Below are positions 1 through 6,595 of a stretch of 10,056 nt of DNA, piece after piece. The stretch covers positions 329,262 to 339,317 of the forward strand of contig MU631381.1 in NCBI GenBank assembly GCA_026770615.1. The letters run 5' to 3'. Source of the stretch: Pavlovales sp. CCMP2436 (lineage: Eukaryota; Haptophyta; Pavlovophyceae; Pavlovales). The first letter of the stretch is position 1; each line of letters opens with the position of its first letter. A program made the translations under genes and the position numbers. Under the pieces are notes generated by a model. The model saw nothing but the letters and a program-made list of their open reading frames with translations, ran no database searches and had not been told where the DNA came from.

Positions 1-19
1 CCCCCACTTCACCCCACAG

Positions 20-183
20 GGGACGCGGCGCGTGGTGGCTGTGCGCTTCGACGGCGGGAAGCGGGACGTGTCCAAGAGCGAGGTCAAGGGCAAGCGCAAG
101 CGCGGCGGCATGTTCATGGGAGCGGTACCCTTTTTTTGTCATGAAACTGACGGTTCCCTGTTCTTCTCTTCTGACTCTGCATC

Positions 184-233
<50 letters not shown>

Positions 234-2029
234 ATATATATAGCACGACCGGCTGTGCGACGTGGACTGCGACGACGGCACGAGCTACACGCTGCGCGCG
301 TGCGTGCGTGGCCACCTCGTCGAGGTGAGAAAACACCGAGGACACGGTCTGCCTGCCTGGGGGGGGCGGGGGGAAAATGATTCAAACTGTAGCACTCCTG
401 GAAAAAGACAGCGGTTCCGGAAGCGAGCGTGTGGGGCTCCTCCGGCCTTTGAGTACCCACGCCTCCTCCTCCTCCTCGAAATAATAATCCTCGGGATGCG
501 CAACCTTCCCGGTGGCTCTCCGAGAACCCGGCCGTTACATTTTCTGAACCCGCGCGTCCCCTCTGCGTCCCTCTGAACCCGGGAACCCGGCCGTTACAGG
601 TCTGTCCCAGACCGTGGGCTCTCCGAGAACCCCTGCGCAACACCCTTGCTGTATAAACCACCCATCTAGCCTATGCCCCAGTGCGGCCTTTCTGAGCCCG
701 CGCGTCCCCTCTGCTTCCCCTTGGAACCCGGCCGTTAAAGAACCCGGCCGTTACAGATCTGAACCCGCGCGTCACCACTGCGTCCCCTCTGAACCCGGCC
801 GTTACATCTGCGTCCCCTCTGAACCCGGCCGTCCCCTCTGAACCCGCGCGTCCCCACTGCGTCCATCTGAACCCGGCCGTTACATCTCTGAACCCGCGCG
901 TCCCCACTGCGTACCCTCTGAACCCGGTCACTACAACGATGTAATTTTTTGTCAGTGATGGGCCTTCAGCGCACAGGCGCAGCTGGAGGTACCTGCGGGC
1001 ACGGCGGATTCACTCGCGAGAGTGACGTCGTTATGAACCAACGATGACGGGTCTCGAGCGGAATAAATTATAATAACAGGTGAACGAACGCCTCGCCGCC
1101 GAGCCCGAGCTGATCGCCTCCCCGCGCGGAGACTCATACGTCGCGGTATTCATCCCGAAGGAGGGAGATCGCATCACGGGCGATAAGGCGGTAATCCAGG
1201 TGAGTACACTGCCCCTCATTTGTGTGTGTAGATATCTTAAAGTGCATGGATACCGTCGTGACGAATTATTTCCCAGCAGTGACAGTATGCCTTAAGTGCC
1301 CTAAGTTGCTCTTCGGCTTCTGCGCCAAGAACCTACGCCCCAGGACGTGACTTACGGGTGGTGTACGGCTGCGACAGTCCGATATAATTTTTATTTCTGA
1401 ATAAGTTCTATAATATGCCTTAGATGCCCTAATTTGCTTTCCGATTCTGCGCCAAGCACACGTATAGCAACGACATTGCGGCTGTGTGGAAACGCACCCC
1501 GTAGGCTTGAGCAATAGGTCCCCTGTCCCGAGTGTTTCTCAACGCTTGGGTCCGGTGGAGACCTGCTTGAGAGCGGACGTTGATCTAAAATCTTACACAC
1601 GCGCCGAACCTGACCCCCGTGTGCCCCATAATATCCTTGGTCGATCTTTAAACAAGCTCACCCCCCCCTCATATATTGCTTGAAATTTATACTTCTATGT
1701 ACTAATATATACCCCAAAAAAACCCGCTCCAGGTGCGGTTACTTGCCCAGCTCGAGGCCGACCGACTTGAGCGCGAATCAACCCTCGAGAAGGAGAAAGG
1801 ACGCAAAAGCGAGCGGGACGCCAAGCGTGCCGCCTACGAGGCATCGACCCCCGCCGTGGCTGCCGCCGCCGCCGCTGCCGCTGCAGCCATCCCCCCCGTT
1901 CCCGCCGTTGGAGCCGCTGCTACACCCGACCCTGCCGCTGCATCTGTCCCCGGCATGACCCCGCTCATACCAAGTTGGGTTCCGCTCGACCCTGCTCGCA
2001 AAGGGCAGGCTGCCTGCGATCGACAGTAA
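20..2029 (+). CDS. Abitram/Simiate (FAM206)-like protein, split gene, 5' end outside window
   Basis: Exons 20-124, 244-324, 1080-1199 and 1733-2029 join in one frame, all phase 0, at CAG/gt or AG acceptors and GT donors (donors at 125, 325, 1200; the last two are GTGAG-type). The first three exons read ..VKGKRKRGGMFMGA, HDRLCDVDCDDGTSYTLRA.., CVRGHLVE and VNERLAAEPELIASPRGDSY.., ending with VAVFIPKEGD. This follows animal Abitram along its length: a K-x-KRGA/G block, a Cys-x3-Cys pair eight residues after the Phe, an S/A-C-V-R-G-x-L-x-E-V-N-E core, then a Y-[IV]-A-V-x-x-P-K strand. The spacing matches only when these splice sites are used, which supports the exon boundaries. Abitram proteins have a lipoyl/GcvH-like beta fold without a known enzymatic role; in animals they are linked to actin and nuclear speckles. 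Exon 4 continues with a charged helix (residues RLLAQLEADRLERES..) and a poly-Ala/Pro stretch not found in animal Abitram, so its membership is less sure. The start codon lies upstream of the window. Confidence 0.78.
125..243 (+). other. intron 1 of the Abitram-like gene
   Basis: A phase-0 intron of 119 nt with donor GTACCC at 125 and acceptor ATATATAG at 242-243. It is AT-rich compared with its exons and is dominated by a long CA dinucleotide run. The downstream residue spacing (Phe to Cys) agrees with the family only if all of 125-243 is removed. Confidence 0.72.
188..231 (+). repeat. (CA)22 microsatellite
   Basis: An uninterrupted run of 22 CA units inside intron 1, followed by an ATAATATATATAG intron end. 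It ends only 12 bases before the splice acceptor, so changes in its length alter the distance between the branch region and the acceptor. Such perfect runs are usually length-variable between individuals. Confidence 0.97.
359..373 (+). other. G-rich tract, possible G-quadruplex
   Basis: Eight Gs, one C and six Gs, in intron 2 about 35 bases after the splice donor. In the transcript this could fold as a G-quadruplex or bind G-run splicing factors; that is inference. Only the base composition is observed. Confidence 0.5.
511..933 (+). repeat. two-monomer GC-rich minisatellite in intron 2
   Basis: Two related monomers alternate irregularly. One is GAACCCGGCCGTTACA plus a short TCT-rich linker. 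The other is GAACCCGCGCGTCCCC plus ACTGCGTCCCCTCT. A dozen or so GAACCCG starts are visible between 524 and 927. A non-repetitive patch interrupts the array at about 630-690, and a CTCCGAGAACCC start occurs near both 518 and 620. Monomers differ by small substitutions and truncations, as expected from unequal exchange or slippage. Confidence 0.9.
1286..1456 (+). repeat. diverged direct duplication in intron 3, period about 128 nt
   Basis: The segment beginning TATGCCTTAAGTGCCCTAA at 1286 returns at 1414 as TATGCCTTAGATGCCCTAA. Similarity runs for about 44 bases, through TCTGCGCCAAG, with scattered substitutions. After each copy comes a looser CGGCTG-containing stretch, so the duplicated unit may be nearly the full 128 nt. 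Confidence 0.8.
1515..1605 (+). repeat. repeat A fragment inside host intron 3
   Basis: This stretch matches the 3' part of the repeat A copies in the retroelement cluster. GTTTCTCAACGCTTGGG, TCCGGTGGAGACCTG, a GCGGACGTT and a final TCTTACACAC correspond to 4318-4432. It retains the hairpin (1517-1563) with outer arms GGTC/GACC and inner arms CCCGAGTGTT/AACGCTTGGG. It shows the repeat has spread outside the cluster, in the same orientation as the host gene. Confidence 0.78.
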
Positions 2030-2304
2030 CGAGAGGAAGTTGGTGTCCGTCAATATGGCAGGGTTGCGCGCGCCAACGAACGTGCACGCGCCGAAGGCCG
2101 AGCACGAGCTTGATGAAGACCGGGTTCCAGGTCGAGGCCCAGCGTGATCTCCGCACGACGGGCACCCAGGACTACGACACGGCGGTCGCGGCGGCGCGAG
2201 GTCAAGCAAAACGGGTGTTGGAGGCCATGAACGAGCTCAGATTCTCTGTACAAAAGTTTAATCGAGCTCTAAGAATTTATTCGGCCAAAGCTCCCGAAAT
2301 CTGA
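1959..2304 (+). pseudogene. frameshifted 3' coding-like tail of the host gene
   Basis: After the Ala/Pro-rich part of exon 4, GC3-rich coding character moves to the next frame (about 1959-2130: residues such as STLLAKGRLPAIDSNERK and VHAPKAEHELDEDRV). It then moves again to the third frame (about 2130-2240: VEAQRDLRTTGTQDYD, RVLEAMNEL). Both steps go in the same direction (+1), and no canonical intron explains either. The exon 4 frame stops at 2027-2029 and the last frame at 2302-2304. Past about 2240 the sequence turns AT-rich and loses coding character. It could be a decayed or truncated gene end, assembly indels, a separate small gene, or translational frameshifting. The function is not recognised. 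Confidence 0.45.
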
Positions 2305-2539
2305 TGTAATCAAAGCTGTAAAATGCATTTTTGAATTGCCGCCAGTGGCGTGGGCCACCCTATTCAGAGTTTTGTTAGGGCTTGGCCCTGTTTGAATGTG
2401 CTTAGCCACATCTGACTCCGCCGGGACACGCCGGCGCTGACTCATTATGCCGCCGGGGAAAGGAGATAGCAGCCACCCCCATAAAAAGGGATAGGCTCGG
2501 CGAGCTGCGCGCAGCGCACGTCGTTCTAATTTTTAATAC
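2305..2539. other. spacer between host gene and retroelement cluster
   Basis: No coding region is supported. The stretch contains a perfect GCTGCGCGCAGC palindrome near 2505 and an AT-rich CCATAAAAAGG motif near 2480. That motif resembles a TATA-like box, but with no gene start attached it cannot be assigned a role. Confidence 0.5.
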
Positions 2540-4075
2540 CTTATCCACGCGCTCAGACACCAATCACCGACGACAGCACAACCACGATTATGCACCTCGC
2601 ACGTCGGGGTCGACGGCTCATTTATCGACCATGGACGTAATGCAGGGGATCGCGGGCAATAAGAACGGCGCTTTTTGAGGCTGAGGCTGAGTTTCTTAGC
2701 AAATTACATACAAACAATTGTTAAATTTTGGTTAAAATTACGATTGAAGGGCAAAAAAACGAGGCTCAGTTTCTTAACACGACGGTTTCTTATTGCCCGC
2801 GATCCCCTGTAGGCCGGCACGAGCTGCCAGTGCAGCGTGCTTCTACGTGCTAGCACCAGACCAATCCAGACAAGCGGCAGAAATACCAGAGGCACATATA
2901 CTCACGTGCACATTCCCGCCACACGGACTACGGGAGCCCACGAGCTACGACGCAAACCCACATTTTTACCAACTGCTTGCCTTCAAACAGCGAGACTAGG
3001 CAATGGAGCGCCGCAGAGAGACATCATACAGCAAGGCACACACCAAATCTGATGACGATGTGGCCAGGATCCTCGCGTCCCAGGGAGCGATACGAATTGA
3101 CGCCCCCTCAGGAGCCAGAGTGGTGACAGCAGAAGCGCTCAAGAAAGTTACACTTCTCTTCATACCCCACCCAGCTCTAAGAGGACAGACCGAATGACCC
3201 TTCACCGGCAGCCGGCGGCTGTCATCAAAGTCGTACAGAACGCACTGAGCGACTGGGGATCAAAGGCAGTAGCAGTCCGGAGCGAACCCGCCACAGTGAT
3301 GCTCACACCAAACACGCTCACAGCCCACAGCTGGGCTATCGCAGACCCAGCAACGGGCGCTCTCATCACATCAGACCAACGATCTGCACGATATGCAGTA
3401 ATAGACAGGGTCACGAGAAACCGCCTGGAGCAGAGAGGCCCTGCTAAATACGCCCCGGGTATAGGCCGGATGGACAACGTGAAAGCCATATGGCAAGAAG
3501 AGAGCACTGCATCGCTGCGCCTCCCACGCAGCTGGGGAAAAAGGCCCCCTGAAAAGTACACCAAACACATGATGACTTTGAATCTCGGCTCGCATCGCCA
3601 CAGCACCGAGTGGGCAGAAGAGCACCCGAGTATGGCCACAACTGTGATAATCATAGACGGGAAACCCAAGACGATGGCCCTCACCTGCCCCCTATGCAAG
3701 ACACCTGGCCTATAAGACACCAAACACCACCTGTACCATGAGTGCTTGGCAACAAAAGAGCACCGGGATAACCTCCACAGCGCACTCTGCGTCAAGATGG
3801 CACTGCGCCTTGGACACCCAACATCTAATATGCTGGCTACGCGTATGATTGCAAGACCAGACTACTACTCAGGACAGATCGGGATGAGCATCAAGGACAA
3901 ACTCAGAAAAGACAGCGCGGGCGATGACTCCAAACCGGGCGAACTACACCGCATACTTCTACACCATAGCCTTGAGATGCGCACGTTACGCAAAACCGCG
4001 ATTGAGACGTCTGTAGCGGCAACTCAAGGCAAAATATTCGTACATGACGCGCGAAAGGCAGCAGCGGCCAGTTAG
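2540..4075 (+). pseudogene. retroelement ORF2 C-terminal part, copy 1: RNase H (dead) plus CCHC zinc motif
   Basis: This is the C-terminal part of a non-LTR retrotransposon polyprotein. Similarity to copy 2 starts at LIHALRHQ (about 2540) and runs through the RNase H start (..GVDGSFID, catalytic Asp codon 2612-2614). A 167-bp inverted-repeat element then interrupts it, and it resumes at ARAASAACFYVL (about 2815). Relative to copy 2 about 165 nt are deleted after TCTF, removing the segment with the second acidic residue (AECNAV in copy 2), so RNase H cannot be active. A frameshift near 3170-3195 leads to the long frame 3194-4075, which holds NALSDWGSKAVAV, PRSWGKRPPEKYTKHM and the zinc motif CPLC..HLYHEC (3686-3745). 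One in-frame TAA (3713-3715) sits inside the zinc motif. No reverse transcriptase or endonuclease lies upstream. The last residues (RKAAAAS) derive from repeat A-like sequence. Confidence 0.82.
2643..2809. mobile_element. 167-bp MITE-like element with 23-bp perfect inverted ends
   Basis: The left end CAGGGGATCGCGGGCAATAA continues to 2665 and is the exact reverse complement of 2787-2809. Copy 2 of the RNase H region has no such sequence at this place, so it is an insertion, about nine codons after the first catalytic Asp. The right flank is TA and the left flank TG, compatible with a TA target duplication with one base changed, as in Tc1/mariner-type elements; an 8-bp hAT-type duplication is not seen. 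Internally a GAGGCT.AGTTTCTTA motif occurs twice in direct orientation. It is too short to encode a transposase. Confidence 0.85.
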
Positions 4076-4237
4076 GTTCGAACCACAATGAGCCCCCACC
4101 GTGTGATTCTTGCCCCCCGTGGACAATAATCACACAATGGGTACAGGCTACCGGAGTCTGTTTATTTTGTGCTACAGGTTCGGCACGTGCGCAGGCGAGC
4201 TGCATTTTTAGACGAGCGAAAGGCAGCAGCGGCCAGT
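4046..4237 (+). repeat. 27-bp direct repeat, one mismatch (4046-4072 and 4211-4237)
   Basis: GACG, one variable base, then GCGAAAGGCAGCAGC and GGCCAGT occur at the end of the copy 1 reading frame and again 165 nt downstream inside repeat A. The downstream copy is native to repeat A: the corresponding part of 4433-4933 reads GACGACGCGAGGAAGAGC. The upstream one replaces the ORF end seen in copy 2. A recombination or template-switch junction is the simplest reading; a target duplication around 4073-4210 is an alternative. Confidence 0.85.
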
Positions 4238-4432
4238 CAGTGCGTCAGTCTGAGAGCCATCGACTGTCGTGTGCCTGATCAGCCTTAGCGGTGGGGACAG
4301 TATCCGTGTGCTCTGCAAAGGTCCCTTGATCCGAGTATTTCTCAGCACTTGGGTCCGGTGGAGACCTGTCAGGGGACGGACGTATTTCTAGATATTTATT
4401 CACGTTAAACTAGAAACTTACACACTCAAAGC
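4073..4432 (+). repeat. repeat A, copy A0 (diverged)
   Basis: This stretch aligns collinearly with A1 and A2 but is clearly older. Landmarks in order: an upper hairpin GTGTGATT...AATCACAC (4101-4135), GGCTA, GCTGCATTT..AGACGA, GTCAGTCTGAGAGCC, CTGATCAGC, GGTGGGGACAGTATCCGTG, a lower hairpin with outer arms GGTC/GACC (4320-4366), GGGGACGGACGT, and a final AAACTTACACAC. It follows the copy 1 ORF directly and abuts A1. No open frame is shared with A1 or A2. Confidence 0.82.
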
Positions 4433-4933
4433 TGCCAAAACACAATCATGAGCCAGCAAGCCCGCGATTTCCTGCATCCCAAAGCCCTGCGTCCGAGGCC
4501 CACCCCCGTCAAGGGGTGAGATAGACTGAGCCAGTAGACAAGCCGCGTATATTTGCGATTTCTGTCCCTCGGGGCAAGAATCGCAATATATGTGATACTG
4601 GCTAGTGAAGAAGTAATGTTTTGTGAGTCGCGCAGGTGTGCCACGCTCGCAGACGGTGCTGCATTTCAGACGACGCGAGGAAGAGCAGTGGAGGTCGGTC
4701 AGCGTGGCAGTCGAGAGTCGTCAGTCGTCGATCGTCGTGTGTCTGAACTGATCAGCGGTGGGTGGGGACGGTATCTGTGTGCTCGGGGTGGATCCCTGGA
4801 TCTGAGTGTTTTTCAACACTTAAATCCAGTGAGATCCTCTCGGGGACGGACGTTTCACTCGAAACTTACACACCACAGCTGCAGTAGCAAAAGCAGCCAA
4901 GACCCTGTTCACACAGGAATGTAGGCCAACATT
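4433..4933 (+). repeat. repeat A, copy A1
   Basis: A near-identical partner of A2 (7465-7963), running from CAAAACACAA..CATGAGCCAGCAAGCCCGC to CACACAGGAAT..GGCCAACAT. Its first 90 bases encode the C-terminus of the proline-rich protein; the rest is non-coding. It contains an upper hairpin at 4548-4590 (TTGCGATT/AATCGCAA extended by an A/T stem, loop containing CCCTCGGGG). A lower hairpin at 4790-4837 has GGATC/GATCC, CTGGAT/ATCCAG and AGTGTT/AACACT arms. A conserved GGGGACGG-TAT-C.GTG motif precedes the second hairpin and a GGGGACGGACG motif follows it. A long open frame across it (4553-4924) is not conserved: a 4-base length difference from A2 (GGTGGGTGGGG against GGTGGGG) breaks it. Confidence 0.88.
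4438..4524 (+). pseudogene. C-terminal fragment of the proline-rich retroelement protein
   Basis: The frame reads NHEPASPRFPASQ and EAHPRQGVR and stops at TAG 4522-4524. The intact ORF ends KHEPASPPHPATQ, then EAHPRQGVG, and stops at the corresponding TAG (7553-7555). The rest of the protein is missing here because repeat copy A0 lies directly upstream. The match fixes repeat A as the sequence following this protein's stop codon. Confidence 0.8.
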
Positions 4934-4964
4934 TAGGCGATTAAAACACCCGGAGCAGCTGTAA

Positions 4965-6570
4965 ATATTACGAAAAATCCTGCCCGCACTTACGTCGGCA
5001 TTATGCGGACCTATGTGCTTCCGGTGCGTCACACGCCACACAACACTCATACATGCACTCAGACACCAACCACCGACAGCGAAGAGACCACAATTGTGCA
5101 CCCACCATGTCGGGGTCGACGGTTCATTTATCAAAGCAGATGGAAACGGCAAGGCTCGAGCAGCCGGTGCGGCGTGTTTTTACGTACTTCCATCACACCA
5201 CATCCGCGGCACGACGCATGCCCCAGAGGCACATATCCTCACCTGCACATTCTCAGGTGATCAAACGGTTGTCAACGCAGAATGCAATGCGGTCACACTC
5301 GCCTTACAAGCACTGACTCACGAGCAAGAGCTATTTATCGGATGGGACCATGACACAGGCGTTTTACGCCTAGACTGACACAGACGGCACCTAGACCGCA
5401 ACCCCCTACCACACGGGTTAAGGGATCCCACGAGCTTTGATACAAACCCTCACTTCTACCGCCTACTCAGCCTCAAACAACGTGACGAGGCGCACGGACG
5501 CTACAGGAACGCGACTCACACTGCGGCTCATACCAAATCGGATGATGAAGTAGCCAGAATTCTAAATACCCCGGGAGCGGTACGTCACGATGACGCCTCG
5601 AGAGCTAGAATAGTGACAGCAGAGGCGTTAAAGAAAGTGACCCGGCTCTTCATCGCCACACGAGACGACAACTGGCGCAGCCAGGCTGATTTGCCACCCC
5701 ACCTCCAACCCCCGGCTGTCATAAAGCTCGTGCAGAACGCATTGAGCGACTGGGGCTCAAAGGCAGTAGCAGTACACAGAGAAGCCGCCACAGTACAGCT
5801 CACAAATAACATGCTCACGGCTCATTGCTGGGCAATAGCGGCCACTGCGATTGAAACATCATCACATCCGACCAACGAGCAGCACGCCATGCGCTAATAG
5901 ACAGAGTTGCGAGGGATCGCCTAGAGAAGAGATGCCCCGTCAAACATGCCCCCGGCATAGGTAGAATGGCCAATGTAGAAGCCATGTGGTCAAAAGAAAG
6001 CACGACGGCTCTGCGCCTCCCACGAGTTAGGGGCCAACAGCGACCCACGGAAAAGTACACCAAACACATGGCAAGATTGATACTCGGATCATACCGCCAC
6101 AATGCCGAGTGGGCAGCAGAATTTCCGGCGATGGCCACCACTACAATTACCATTGACGGAAAGTCCGAAACAATGGGCCTCACCTGCCCTCTATGCAAAG
6201 CACCCAACTCACAAGACACAAAGCATCACGTATACCACGAGTGTCGTCAACGGAAAAGCACCGGCACGACCTCCACCGCTCCCTCTGCAAGGAACTGTCC
6301 CCGCGCCTGGGACCCGCCAAATCAAAATCAATGGCGACACACATGATATCTCAGCCGGACTACTTCACCGGAAGGGTAAGATTAAGTGTCAAAGAAGAGC
6401 TCAGAAAGAAGGACGTCGACACCGGTGACGCACCCAAGCCCGGCGACTTACACTACACTCTCCTACGCCATAGCCTCAGTATGCACAAATCACGCGAAGC
6501 GGCAATCGAAGCATCAGCGGCGTCATCCAAGGACAATATATCTCTTACGACGCGTATAAGTTTAAAGTAG
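4965..6570 (+). pseudogene. retroelement ORF2 C-terminal part, copy 2: RNase H plus CCHC zinc motif
   Basis: The better-preserved copy. Frame 1 part: KILPALTSALCGP, then LIHALRHQ and the RNase H domain with VGVDGSF (Asp 5118-5120), NAECNAVTLALQ (Glu 5280-5282), IGWDHDTG (Asp 5346-5348 or 5352-5354) and AHTKSDDEVA (5526-5555), where the terminal His/Asp pair is expected. A single in-frame TGA (5376-5378) follows GVLRLD. After NALSDWGSKAVAV and LTAHCWAI a frameshift near 5845 leads to ITSDQRAARHALIDRVA, APGIGRMANVEAMW and EKYTKHM, then the zinc motif CPLC..HVYHEC (6185-6244). A second frameshift just after 6244 leads to the last part (SLCKELSPRLG, QPDYFTGRVRLSV) ending at the TAA/TAG region 6568-6570. 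RNase H followed by a CCHC tail is typical of I/Tad/Jockey-like LINEs; the clade cannot be set without the reverse transcriptase, which is absent. Confidence 0.82.
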
Positions 6571-6595
6571 CCATTTGGGCCGCCTAGACAGCTGA

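Larger units (their letters stand above)
325..1079 (+). other. intron 2 of the Abitram-like gene
   Basis: A phase-0 intron of 755 nt with donor GTGAGA at 325 and acceptor TAACAG ending at 1079. It contains a G-rich tract at 359-373, a two-monomer minisatellite over about 511-933, and an AT-rich tail (AATAAATTATAATAACAG). No coding region is supported in it. Open frames through the minisatellite are products of the repeat itself. Confidence 0.72.
1200..1732 (+). other. intron 3 of the Abitram-like gene
   Basis: A phase-0 intron of 533 nt with a strong GTGAGTAC donor at 1200 and a CCGCTCCAG acceptor ending at 1732. It is AT-rich at both ends and carries a diverged duplication (near 1286 and 1414) and a fragment of repeat A (1515-1605). 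No coding region is supported in it. Confidence 0.65.

Noticed and set aside
32..328. Frame reading through the CA run as a Thr-His repeat protein
   Set aside because: The CA run is inside intron 1; removing 125-243 restores the family-conserved spacing.
671..931. Minus-strand repeat protein (TAGFRG units)
   Set aside because: It is a translation of the minisatellite; monomer lengths vary and the region lies within an intron.
1778..2209. 143-residue minus-strand frame (Gly/Ser-rich)
   Set aside because: It is the complement of the Ala/Pro-rich exon 4; composition alone explains it.
3202..3795. 197-residue open frame on the minus strand
   Set aside because: It is the antisense shadow of the copy 1 ORF, which has the recognisable zinc motif and conservation with copy 2 on the + strand.
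4073..4085. tRNA T-arm or Pol III B box (GGTTCGAACC)
   Set aside because: No T-stem, acceptor stem or A box can be placed around it; it is a short palindrome within repeat A0.
4740..4790. Hammerhead ribozyme core near CTGATCAGC ... CGAAAC
   Set aside because: The catalytic CTGANGA box is not present (CTGATCAGC differs) and the required stems do not form around it by eye; another ribozyme class is not excluded.
4553..4924. 123-residue open frame through repeat A1
   Set aside because: In A2 the same frame is broken by a 4-base length difference, and most base differences change residues; A0 has no equivalent frame.
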